Assembly: GCA_964451365.1 (NCBI GenBank)
Contig: CAYVIB010000002.1
Location: 124,001-188,000, forward strand
Length of the DNA stretch: 64,000 nt
Direction of reading: 5' to 3'
Source: CAYVIB01 sp964451365
GTDB taxonomy: Bacteria; Pseudomonadota; Gammaproteobacteria; Pseudomonadales; Cellvibrionaceae
Shown: in pieces, positions 33,938 through 42,086 of the stretch
How the letters are laid out: every line of letters begins with the position of its first letter
How positions within the stretch are numbered: the first letter of the stretch is position 1
Made by a program: the position numbers and the translations under genes
Notes under the pieces: generated by a model
Told to the model about the DNA's origin: nothing
The model's input: the letters and a program-made list of their open reading frames with translations, nothing else
Database searches by the model: none

Positions 33938-35842
33938 TTATTCTTCCGCCATCGACTCCAGCTCTTCCCAGCGGGCATAACGATTTTTCAGGTGTGCTTG
34001 TTTGTCGGAAATTGCTTGCAGTTTTTTGGCAACCGTTTTGGGATCGCCCTGATAAAAATCCGAAGCGGAAATTTCCTGTTGAAGTTGTTCGAGTTCACTC
34101 TCCAGGGCTTCCAGTTCCGCCGGCAGGCTGTCCAGTTCCCGCTGTAATTTGTAGCTGATTTTTTTTGCCGCTTTCGTTGCAGCGGAAGTCTTTTTATCGG
34201 CTGGCTTTTCTTTTTTGTTTTCACTTTCCACGGCCGTCGGAGCGTGACTGTCGGTCGGCCAAATGCCGCCCTGGTTCAGCCAGTCGGTATATCCGCCGAC
34301 ATATTCCACCAGCTTTCCATTACCCTCAAAAGCGATTGAACTGGTAATCACGTTGTCGAGAAATTCCCGGTCGTGACTTACCAGCAAGAGTGTTCCATCA
34401 AATTCAACCAGCAGGTCTTCAAGCAGTTCAAGCGTCTCGGCATCGAGGTCGTTGGTGGGCTCATCCATAATTAATAAATTACAGGGTTTACTGAACAATT
34501 TCGCCAGCAAAATGCGGTTGCGCTCGCCACCCGACAGTGCTTTGATCGGTGTGCGGGCACGTTCACCGGAAAACAGAAAATCCTGCAGATAGCTGATGAT
34601 GTGGCGGGAACGGCCGTTGATGTCAATAAAATCGCGACCGCCGGCAATATTGTCAATGGCGCTTTTTTCCAGATCCAGTTGTTCGCGTGTCTGATCAAAA
34701 TAGGCGATGCTGAGTTTGCTTCCCAGGCGCACCTGACCACTTTGCGGTTTCATGTCACCGATAATTATTTTCAGCAAGGTCGATTTGCCAATACCATTCG
34801 GCCCGATCAAACCAATTTTATCGCCGCGAATAATCGTGCAACTAAAATTGTCGATTATTTTTTTGCTGTCCCAATGGAACGAAACATCCTTAAGCTCAGC
34901 TACCAGCTTGCCCGACAGTCCGTCCCGTCCCACTTCAATTTTGGCGGTGCCGCTGACATTCCGGCGTTGGGCCCGCTCTTCGCGCAAGGCTTTCAGGGCG
35001 CGCACCCGGCCCTCGTTTCGGGTTCGTCGCGCCTTGATTCCCTGGCGAATCCAGGCTTCTTCCTGGGCAAGTTTTTTATCGAACAGGGCGTTGTGGCGGG
35101 CTTCGGTTTCCAGTTGTTCCTCGCGGAATTTCAAAAAGCCGTCGTAGTCGCCCTCCCAAACCTGCAGGTGCCCCCGATCCAGCTCCGCAATCTTGTTGGC
35201 GACAGCGCGTAAAAAGGCGCGGTCGTGGGTAATAAACACAATCGCCCCGGCAAAACTTTTCAGGTATTCCTCAAGCCATTTGATGGCGGCGATGTCCAGG
35301 TGGTTGGTGGGCTCGTCCAGCAACAGCACGTCCGGGCCGCACACCAGCGCCTGGGCCAGGGCGACCCGGCGGCGCCAACCGCCGGACAGGTCCCTTAGCT
35401 GTTGGCTGCCGTTTAACTCCAGGCGTGTCATCACCTGTTCTATCCGGTTTTGCAGGGACCACCCGTCCGCCGCTTCAATCCGCTGTTGCAACTGTTCCAG
35501 ACGGTCAAGATCGGTTGCGCCGGCGTCCACCAGATGCTGATAGGCCACCAGATCCCGGCCGACACCGGCCATTCCCTCGGCGATAAAGTCATACACGGTA
35601 AGATCATTCTGCTCGGGCAAATCCTGCGCCAGGCCGGCAACCGTGACACCGGTGTCCAGCCAGCGCTCGCCGCCGTCCGGTTCCACCCGGCCCTGGAGGC
35701 ATTTGAGCAAGGTCGATTTCCCGACACCATTTCGCCCGACAATACAAAGCCGGTCCCCCTGGTCCAGTTGCAGGGAGAGGTTATCGAAAATGATTTGCTC
35801 GCCATAGTGAAGGTCGTACTTTTCTAACTTGATTAATGGCAT
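33938..35842 (-). CDS. uup: ABC-F ATPase Uup
   Basis: Soluble tandem ATPase of 634 residues acting on ribosomes or branched DNA intermediates. Two ABC cassettes: Walker A GRNGVGKSTLLK with signature LRDLSGGWRRRVALAQAL and Walker B LLLDEPTNHLD; then GPNGIGKSTLLK, IKALSGGERNRILLAKL and LIMDEPTNDLD. The C-terminal about 85 residues form the Uup-specific coiled-coil DNA-binding domain (LQRELDSLPAELEALESELEQLQQEI). I start at MPLIKLEKYDLHYG (35842); the upstream in-frame extension is not conserved-looking. Confidence 0.95.
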   Translation of the reverse strand: MPLIKLEKYDLHYGEQIIFDNLSLQLDQGDRLCIVGRNGVGKSTLLKCLQGRVEPDGGERWLDTGVTVAGLAQDLPEQNDLTVYDFIAEGMAGVGRDLVAYQHLVDAGATDLDRLEQLQQRIEAADGWSLQNRIEQVMTRLELNGSQQLRDLSGGWRRRVALAQALVCGPDVLLLDEPTNHLDIAAIKWLEEYLKSFAGAIVFITHDRAFLRAVANKIAELDRGHLQVWEGDYDGFLKFREEQLETEARHNALFDKKLAQEEAWIRQGIKARRTRNEGRVRALKALREERAQRRNVSGTAKIEVGRDGLSGKLVAELKDVSFHWDSKKIIDNFSCTIIRGDKIGLIGPNGIGKSTLLKIIIGDMKPQSGQVRLGSKLSIAYFDQTREQLDLEKSAIDNIAGGRDFIDINGRSRHIISYLQDFLFSGERARTPIKALSGGERNRILLAKLFSKPCNLLIMDEPTNDLDAETLELLEDLLVEFDGTLLLVSHDREFLDNVITSSIAFEGNGKLVEYVGGYTDWLNQGGIWPTDSHAPTAVESENKKEKPADKKTSAATKAAKKISYKLQRELDSLPAELEALESELEQLQQEISASDFYQGDPKTVAKKLQAISDKQAHLKNRYARWEELESMAEE

Positions 35843-35991
35843 GGAACCTCTTGAACAGTTTGCAAGCGTCTTTGACGAAGACCACAAAATTTTGATAAAA
35901 AACAGTCTCTTATTTCCCCTTCCAACTGGAAAGAAAGACTTTTTTCGTCAACAATTAATAAATCGCCTCACCAGATCGTGTTGGACTACAA

Positions 35992-38010
35992 ATGTTAATC
36001 CGTGCCGTACTCGTTGTTGTTCTGATACCAACCCTTCTTTTGGCTTCCCGACCGGGTTTGTGCCTGGTTCCCGCAGCGCCGGAGAATTCTCCGCCCGGTG
36101 GCGCCAAAATCAAAACAGCTTCACGCGCCAAAACCCCATCGGATAAAACCCTGGCGGACCAGCGCTACAATTATGAACTCGCCAAAAGTGCCCTGGCCAA
36201 CGACGATCTGGAAAAATTCGAGCAGCACTATGCCCTACTCGGCGATTATCCTCTAGTCCCCTATCTCGATTACACACTGTTAAAAAACCGGTTGAACCTG
36301 CTGGAGCTGGAAAAAATCAACTTGTTTCTCGAAGCGCAGAAAGGTTCCTTCCTGGAGACCCGCCTGCGTGAGCAATTGCTGTATACCCTGGCGGTAAAAA
36401 AGCGTTGGGATGATTTCAAACAGTATTACCACGACGATATTCACTCCAAAATACTCTATTGCTACGCGCTTTACGGTCGCCTGCTGGAGCGCGAGGACGC
36501 GGTAATGGAGGAAGTTGCCAACTTGTGGTCGGAGGGAAAATCCCATCCGAAGGCCTGCGACCCGCTTTTTGACGCCTGGCGCCGCGAAGGCGGGCTGACC
36601 CAAGAGATCGTCTGGAAGCGTTTTGACGCGGCAATGGACAGGGGAAATCGCGGCCTCGCCCGTTACATCTCTTCCCTGATGGACGAGAAAAACAAGGCCT
36701 ACGCCGAACTTTACAAGAAGGTGGATGGCTACCCCTACACCATCAGAAAGAGCCGTTTGTACGAAGAGCAGTCGCTGCCGATGCAGCAGATAATCGCGCA
36801 CGGCATAAAACGCTACGCCCGTTTTGACCCCAGGGATGCCCTGGTCCAGTGGGAAAAGTACGAGGCACAGCAATTGTTTCCCACCGAAATCAGCACCGAT
36901 GCCAAGCGCTATATCGCCAGCCGCCTGGTGCGCAAGGGCGAAATTGAACTGGCGGAGAAACTTATCGCCCAGTCCCAGGAGCTGCGCGACAACGCGGTGG
37001 TGGAATCATTCCTGCGCGAATCCCTCAAGCAGCAGCAGTGGGGCAAAGTGCTGCAATGGCTGGATATGTTGGAAAAAGACGAGCAGGAATCGGACCGCTG
37101 GCTGTATTGGCGGGCGCGGGCCCAGCAGGAGCTGGCGGTCACCGATTCCCCTTTCGGGTCGGCCAACGATATTTTCGCCCGGGTAGCGGAAAACCGCAGC
37201 TTCTACGGCTTTCTTGCATCGGATATTCTCGATCGCGCCTATTCGCTGCAACATGTCCCGTCGGAAGTCAGCGCCAGCACCACGCTGATCGTGGAAAACC
37301 TGCCCGCCATGCGCCGGGCGCACGAGCTTTGGCTGCTGCGCAACTACGCCGAGGCGAAGGCGGAATGGATCTTCGGCACCCGCAATATGGAATCCCAGGA
37401 GCTGATCGCCGCCGGTGCCCTGGCGCGCGACTGGGGCTGGTATAACAGCGGTATTATCACCACTATTTCCGGCAACCTTTGGGATCACCTGAGCCTGCGC
37501 TTCCCGCTGGCTTATCAGGAAGCATTCACCAAAGTGGCCTCGTCCATCAACCTCGAGCCCTCACTGATTATGGCTGTCGCCCGCCAGGAGAGCGCATTCG
37601 CGGAGCACGCCAAATCGTCCGCCGGCGCCATGGGCCTGATGCAGTTAATGCCCCGGACCGCGCGCGAAACCGCGAAACTGACCGGTGTGGAACACACCGA
37701 CAGGGATTTATTCAACCCCGAGCATAACATCCTGCTGGGAAGCCACTACCTGAGCCAGTTACTGCAGCAGTACGACGGCAACCGGATCCTCGCCGCCGCC
37801 GCATACAATGCCGGCCCTCATCGGGTGGATCGGTGGATCAAAAGCAACCCCGAGGACGTACCGTTTGATATCTGGATCGAGACCATTCCGTTCAAGGAAA
37901 CCCGCGGCTACGTGCAAAACGTGCTGGCATTCAAGGTGATTTACGATTACCGGATGGGCGTACCCGAAAGCAGCCTGATCACCGAAAAGGAAGCGAAGAA
38001 AAAATTGTAA
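35992..38010 (+). CDS. slt: Soluble lytic murein transglycosylase
   Basis: Periplasmic enzyme of 672 residues that cleaves the MurNAc-GlcNAc bond with formation of 1,6-anhydroMurNAc. It has a signal peptide (about 1-26) and a long superhelical U-domain of alpha-helical pairs (about 60-450). The C-terminal catalytic domain carries the acid/base Glu533 in AVARQESAF, then SSAGAMGLMQLMPRTA and AAAYNAGPHRVDRW. Length is close to E. coli Slt70. Works with NagZ upstream in wall recycling. Divergent from uup by 149 bases. Confidence 0.95.
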   Translation: MLIRAVLVVVLIPTLLLASRPGLCLVPAAPENSPPGGAKIKTASRAKTPSDKTLADQRYNYELAKSALANDDLEKFEQHYALLGDYPLVPYLDYTLLKNRLNLLELEKINLFLEAQKGSFLETRLREQLLYTLAVKKRWDDFKQYYHDDIHSKILYCYALYGRLLEREDAVMEEVANLWSEGKSHPKACDPLFDAWRREGGLTQEIVWKRFDAAMDRGNRGLARYISSLMDEKNKAYAELYKKVDGYPYTIRKSRLYEEQSLPMQQIIAHGIKRYARFDPRDALVQWEKYEAQQLFPTEISTDAKRYIASRLVRKGEIELAEKLIAQSQELRDNAVVESFLRESLKQQQWGKVLQWLDMLEKDEQESDRWLYWRARAQQELAVTDSPFGSANDIFARVAENRSFYGFLASDILDRAYSLQHVPSEVSASTTLIVENLPAMRRAHELWLLRNYAEAKAEWIFGTRNMESQELIAAGALARDWGWYNSGIITTISGNLWDHLSLRFPLAYQEAFTKVASSINLEPSLIMAVARQESAFAEHAKSSAGAMGLMQLMPRTARETAKLTGVEHTDRDLFNPEHNILLGSHYLSQLLQQYDGNRILAAAAYNAGPHRVDRWIKSNPEDVPFDIWIETIPFKETRGYVQNVLAFKVIYDYRMGVPESSLITEKEAKKKL

Positions 38011-38085
38011 CCCGATTGCAATAATTGGACGCGATAGTTCGGTTGCAATAGCCTGTTGCGGCGGATAGGCCCGCTTATTTGCCCG

Positions 38086-38331
38086 CTATCGGTTTGCGGC
38101 AAACCAACTGTCAAACTGTTCCAAATCGAAAGGCCAACCCAATTCCGCTTCCCCGCCTACCACTTTTACCACCGGAATTCGTATTCCGTAACGCTCCATC
38201 AAATTATCGGAATCGGCGATCTCGGCCTGCTCAAGTTCAATCGCTCCGGCAAATTGTGAGTTATCGATAATGCCTTTTGCCTGCTCGCAAAGATGGCAAC
38301 CGAGCGTGGTGTACAGGGTGAGCCTCGTCAT
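38086..38331 (-). CDS. Glutaredoxin-like (DUF836) protein
   Basis: Small thioredoxin-fold protein of 81 residues with a redox-type CxxC (GCHLCEQA) directly after the first strand (RLTLYTTL) and the cis-proline segment IPVVKV. This is the DUF836/glutaredoxin-family pattern. The ATG at 38331 has an AGGTGG ribosome-binding site; the frame extends upstream without a better start. It converges with slt. Partner and redox role unknown. Confidence 0.85.
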   Translation of the reverse strand: MTRLTLYTTLGCHLCEQAKGIIDNSQFAGAIELEQAEIADSDNLMERYGIRIPVVKVVGGEAELGWPFDLEQFDSWFAANR

Positions 38332-38432
38332 GAAAAAACCACCTGGAAAAATTGTATATTTTACTCCCATTCAGGTGTTCCGCGATGACCGTGACTTAGC
38401 GTCGATCCGCTGATTCCTTCAACCGGCTTCGA

Positions 38433-39359
38433 TTATTGACTCAGGAAAAACCACACGCCGGCGCCTACCGCAGCAAGAATAGCGACAACCAGCAGCAGGA
38501 AACCGGAACCGGATTTCTGCTCGGTTTCGGTAACAGCCGGGTTGACCGCCGTCGCGGCGACCCGCGCCGTTGGCTGTCCCGGCGGCGGAGTGCGGTACCT
38601 GCGCATGGGCTGGGATTGGACGGCCGCGGGCCTTGCCGGCGTTTTGTCCTCTTCCTCGGGCGAGACCTGCACCGCGGCACGGATGCTCGTCTTGTCGCTG
38701 TCAAAATCCCGCACCTTCGTCGGGTCCTGGTCCGCTTGTTGCGCGGGACCGGAAACCTTGAACCGCAGTGTGTCAAAACTCAATTCGTCGCCGGGTTTTA
38801 ACGTCGCACGATCAACCCTGGTACCATTGACGAACGTGCCGTTGGAAGATTGCAGGTCTTCCACCACTAGTTCACCCCTGACGAGACTCAACTGGGCGTG
38901 CTTGCGTGAAAGATGGGCCACGCCCAGGGTAATATCACATTCGTTTGACCGCCCTATGACCACGGTGCCGTCGACAATAAACTGTTTTTCCGCCAGCGCC
39001 GTATTCAGTGCCCGTAACGACCAAGCCTTGGAGACAGTGCTGACTTGTGGCTTGGGTTGTGCACTTTTCAGTAATTTGGGGTCAATGAGTTCAAAGGTGA
39101 CGGAGCCGATTTTTAGACTGTCGCCATGCTTCAACCGGGTTGGTTCACTCAGGGCTTGGCCGTTGACTTTGACCAGATTATCACCAGCAAGATTGGAGGC
39201 TATGGCGTTATCACCGGATATATTTAATTCAACGTGTTGCGATTCCAGTCTATTATCTTCTATATATACGTCACAAGCGGCATCACTGCCGAGGGTATAT
39301 TTGGGATTGACCAGCCAGAGAGGACGCTTATCAATGCTTTTGTACCGGAGCTGTAACAT
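38433..39359 (-). CDS. Double FHA-domain protein with C-terminal membrane anchor
   Basis: Protein of 308 residues with two forkhead-associated domains that bind phosphothreonine. FHA1 (about 20-95) is degenerate (YTLGSDAACDVYI, no canonical Ser-x-x-His). FHA2 (about 128-200) is canonical: VVIGRSNECDITLG, LSRKHAQL, SSNGTFVNG. A proline/arginine-rich linker follows, and the last about 22 residues form a transmembrane helix (GFLLLVVAILAAVGAGVWFFL), so the FHA domains should face the cytoplasm. It is divergent from a PP2C phosphatase. No Ser/Thr kinase is present in the window. Confidence 0.9.
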   Translation of the reverse strand: MLQLRYKSIDKRPLWLVNPKYTLGSDAACDVYIEDNRLESQHVELNISGDNAIASNLAGDNLVKVNGQALSEPTRLKHGDSLKIGSVTFELIDPKLLKSAQPKPQVSTVSKAWSLRALNTALAEKQFIVDGTVVIGRSNECDITLGVAHLSRKHAQLSLVRGELVVEDLQSSNGTFVNGTRVDRATLKPGDELSFDTLRFKVSGPAQQADQDPTKVRDFDSDKTSIRAAVQVSPEEEDKTPARPAAVQSQPMRRYRTPPPGQPTARVAATAVNPAVTETEQKSGSGFLLLVVAILAAVGAGVWFFLSQ

Positions 39360-39548
39360 GGTTTTTCCCCTGCAAGAAGACAGACATTGTTATGGTTTAT
39401 TGGATCGTAGTCTCTCGCTCAACTTTAGCGCAAACTGTGATTCCAACCAACTTTTTCATAGGAAAACAGTGACTTAATCGAGACATGACGATTAATTTAG
39501 TTTAGTCTCAAATATAACCCTTTTATATAAAGAATCCAAAAAGACGAG

Positions 39549-40328
39549 ATGCAGTTTATAAGATACAGCGCGGCCACGGACGTTGGATTGCAGCGCAGCA
39601 ACAACGAAGATTGCTATCTGAGCAACCCCGCCAACGGGTTATGGCTGGTGGCGGACGGCATGGGTGGCCACGCGGCCGGTGAAGTTGCCAGCGCCATTGC
39701 CAGCAAGACCATCGAACAATCGGTTATGGAAGGCAAGAATTTGAAAGAGGCCATCCAAAACGCGCACCACGCTATTTTGCACGCGGCCGCCCGGGGAGAA
39801 GGTGGCCAGGGAATGGGCTCCACCGTGGTTGCCCTGCTGGAGGATGGCGACAAATACCAGATCGGCTGGGTGGGAGACAGCCGGGCCTATATCTGGTCGA
39901 CTGACCTGGAGCCCAACCTCTACCAGTTAACCCGCGACCACTCCTATGTCCAGATGCTGCTGGACACCGGCGCGATTCACGAGAGCGAATTGGCCACCCA
40001 CCCGGAAAAAAATATCATCACCCAATGCCTGGGCTCGCTCGACCTTGACAATGTCGAAGTGGATATCTTCGACGGCAAGTGGGAAAGAGACGATATTATT
40101 CTGTTGTGCAGTGATGGCCTGACCGACGCCGTCTCCAATGATAAAATCCGGGATATTCTCGCCCAGTCCGAAAATGTCCAGGTCGCGGCCAGAACACTTA
40201 TCCAGACCGCCCTCGACAGCGGCGGCCGGGACAATATCACCGTGTCGGTTATCGCCAGCCCGAATTCGGCGCATCGCTTTATCCAGGCAACGGTAGGCCG
40301 TCTTCAAAAGCTGTTTCGCCGCCCCTGA
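39549..40328 (+). CDS. PP2C-type serine/threonine protein phosphatase
   Basis: Metal-dependent phosphatase of 259 residues. All PPM motifs are present: RSNNEDCYL, LVADGMGGHAAGEVAS (metal-binding Asp), GMGSTVVALL, WVGDSRAYI, LTRDHSYVQ, LLCSDGLTDAV and GGRDNITVSV. It resembles Stp1/PppA-type enzymes that dephosphorylate targets of Hanks-type kinases. A short basic helix ends the protein. Located divergently from the FHA protein, with 189 bases between start codons, suggesting a shared phospho-threonine pathway. Confidence 0.95.
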   Translation: MQFIRYSAATDVGLQRSNNEDCYLSNPANGLWLVADGMGGHAAGEVASAIASKTIEQSVMEGKNLKEAIQNAHHAILHAAARGEGGQGMGSTVVALLEDGDKYQIGWVGDSRAYIWSTDLEPNLYQLTRDHSYVQMLLDTGAIHESELATHPEKNIITQCLGSLDLDNVEVDIFDGKWERDDIILLCSDGLTDAVSNDKIRDILAQSENVQVAARTLIQTALDSGGRDNITVSVIASPNSAHRFIQATVGRLQKLFRRP

Positions 40329-40426
40329 TCCCATTCCTCCCGCTATACGAAAGACAACGCCAGGTGAAAACCGGGCGGATATCCTGCGTATAATCGACGC
40401 TTCTCAGTCCCGTTTCGGTTCATTAA

Positions 40427-41410
40427 ATGCTTTGCTCAAAAAGCACTTTCCCCCGCTACCTCCTTTTAATGGCGCTAACGTGCTGTACCACCGCGCTCGC
40501 GCATACGGATCTCGAGCCTGTCAATAAACAGGTCGTTAAATGGCTTGACCTATTGGGAGATAAAAAAGCAGAAGTACAATTGGATTTTGATGATCCGGAA
40601 CGTTTTAATTTCCGCTGGGTTCCCGCTAACCGAAAAGGCATTCACCTCGACGAACTGAACGAAAAGCAGCAACACGCCCTAAGCGCCGTGTTCAAAACGG
40701 TGCTCAGCGAATATGGCGAAAGAAAGTTTGACGCCGTTATCGCCACCGAGGCCGCCCTCGGCGCCATCACCAACTCCCCGTCCTACCGCGACCCCGGAAA
40801 ATACTACACCACGATTTTCGGCCAGCCTGGCGAGGGAAAATGGGGTTTGCGTTTCGAAGGACACCACCTTTCCGTTAACCTCACATTTCAGGGCGCGCAA
40901 TTAATTTCCGGAACGCCGTTATTCCTGGGAGCCAACCCGGAGACCATACCAAGCGGCCCCGACAAAGATTTACGGACACTTAAAGCGGAAGTAGACAAAG
41001 CAAAAACCCTGTACGATTCGCTGACAAAATCCCAGCGGGAAAAAGCCGAAGGAAGCAGTGAATGGTTTGCCGGGTTTTTAACTGATGCCGGCAGTCGCCG
41101 GGCCGATTTGGGAAAACCCACGGGCATTCCCGCAACGGAGTTAACCGGCGACCAACAAAACCAGTTGCGGCAAATTATCGCGGCCTATGTCAACACGCTT
41201 AATAACACTTACGCTAGCCGATACCTGAAGCGGGAAGTGGAAAATGACTGGCCACACCTGCATTTTTTCTGGAAAGGCAGCAGCGCGGAAGGCGAAAACT
41301 TTTATTATCGCATCGCCGGCAAACGCCTTTTCATTGAGCACGATGCCCATGCGGGCGCCACCCACATTCACGCCATCTGGCGCGATGCGGAAAGTGATTT
41401 CGGCGGATAA
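40427..41410 (+). CDS. DUF3500 exported protein
   Basis: Exported protein of 327 residues with a signal peptide (LLLMALTCCTTALAH, cleavage near residue 26). The body carries the DUF3500 pattern: NFRWVPANRKGIHLDELNEKQ, the central YYTTIFG and WGLRFEGHHLSVNLTF with its histidine pair, and the C-terminal WPHLHFFWKG and RLFIEHD with HIHAIWRD. No enzymatic activity is established for the family. It is followed 31 bases later by a cupin gene on the same strand, a possible two-gene unit. Confidence 0.82.
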   Translation: MLCSKSTFPRYLLLMALTCCTTALAHTDLEPVNKQVVKWLDLLGDKKAEVQLDFDDPERFNFRWVPANRKGIHLDELNEKQQHALSAVFKTVLSEYGERKFDAVIATEAALGAITNSPSYRDPGKYYTTIFGQPGEGKWGLRFEGHHLSVNLTFQGAQLISGTPLFLGANPETIPSGPDKDLRTLKAEVDKAKTLYDSLTKSQREKAEGSSEWFAGFLTDAGSRRADLGKPTGIPATELTGDQQNQLRQIIAAYVNTLNNTYASRYLKREVENDWPHLHFFWKGSSAEGENFYYRIAGKRLFIEHDAHAGATHIHAIWRDAESDFGG

Positions 41411-41441
41411 TTAAATTCTGAATCAAATACTGGAGAAAGCT

Positions 41442-41906
41442 ATGCAAATAAAAAATATGGCCGCTGTTGCAATGATATGCGCAAGCTCAACACTTGTCGC
41501 GGGAGCCGCGATTGCCGAACACCACGGTCATAAAAAAGCCCTTCCCACCAGCGTCGTCACCGAAGGTAAAGCCAAAACTGAAAACTTCGATTGGGGCAGT
41601 CTGACCACCTATTACGCCGGCGAAAGCTTCGGCACAAAAGACGGGCTTTGGGCGATTGCCGTTATCAAGCCCGGGCAGGAAATTCACCCGCCTCACACTC
41701 ACGCCGAGGAAGAATTTTTAATGGTGCTGGAAGGTAGCGGCACCTGGCATTTGAAAGGAAAAGACTTTACAGCCAAAACCGGGGATACGATGTATTCGGA
41801 GCCGTGGGATATACACGGGATTAAGAACACCGGTGATGTGCCACTGAAGTTTGTGGTTTGGAAGTGGAACAATAAGGGTATTAATATACCCAACGAGCCC
41901 AAGTAG
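41442..41906 (+). CDS. Exported cupin-domain protein
   Basis: Periplasmic protein of 154 residues: a signal peptide (cleavage near AIAEHHG, about 27), a His-rich mature start, then one cupin beta-barrel. Cupin motif 1 reads PPHTHAEEEFLMVLEGSG (three probable metal ligands His, His, Glu) and motif 2 DTMYSEPWDIHGIKN with the last His. A GGAGAAAG ribosome-binding site precedes the ATG. Family substrates vary, so none is proposed. Confidence 0.85.
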   Translation: MQIKNMAAVAMICASSTLVAGAAIAEHHGHKKALPTSVVTEGKAKTENFDWGSLTTYYAGESFGTKDGLWAIAVIKPGQEIHPPHTHAEEEFLMVLEGSGTWHLKGKDFTAKTGDTMYSEPWDIHGIKNTGDVPLKFVVWKWNNKGINIPNEPK

Positions 41907-42045
41907 TTACCTCTGCGCGAAAACTGTTGCCGCCAAGGTATATTCTTGATAAAGAAGTTAAGTTCTGACGCAGTACATCCTTAAGCCAGTTTTGCTTAAA
42001 ATCGCGGCGGCCCATTCCAGCTTAGAGACACTCCCTCCGAAAAAA

Positions 42046-42080
42046 CAAGAAAAAGCGATGACAGTGTCATCGCTTTTTTT
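42046..42080. terminator. Bidirectional terminator between cupin and GH115 genes
   Basis: AAAAGCGATGAC (42051-42062), loop AGT, GTCATCGCTTTT (42066-42077): a 12-bp stem followed by T residues to 42080. Upstream A-tracts give a T-rich tail on the minus strand as well. It lies between the two convergent stop codons. Confidence 0.85.
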
Positions 42081-42086
42081 CAACCA

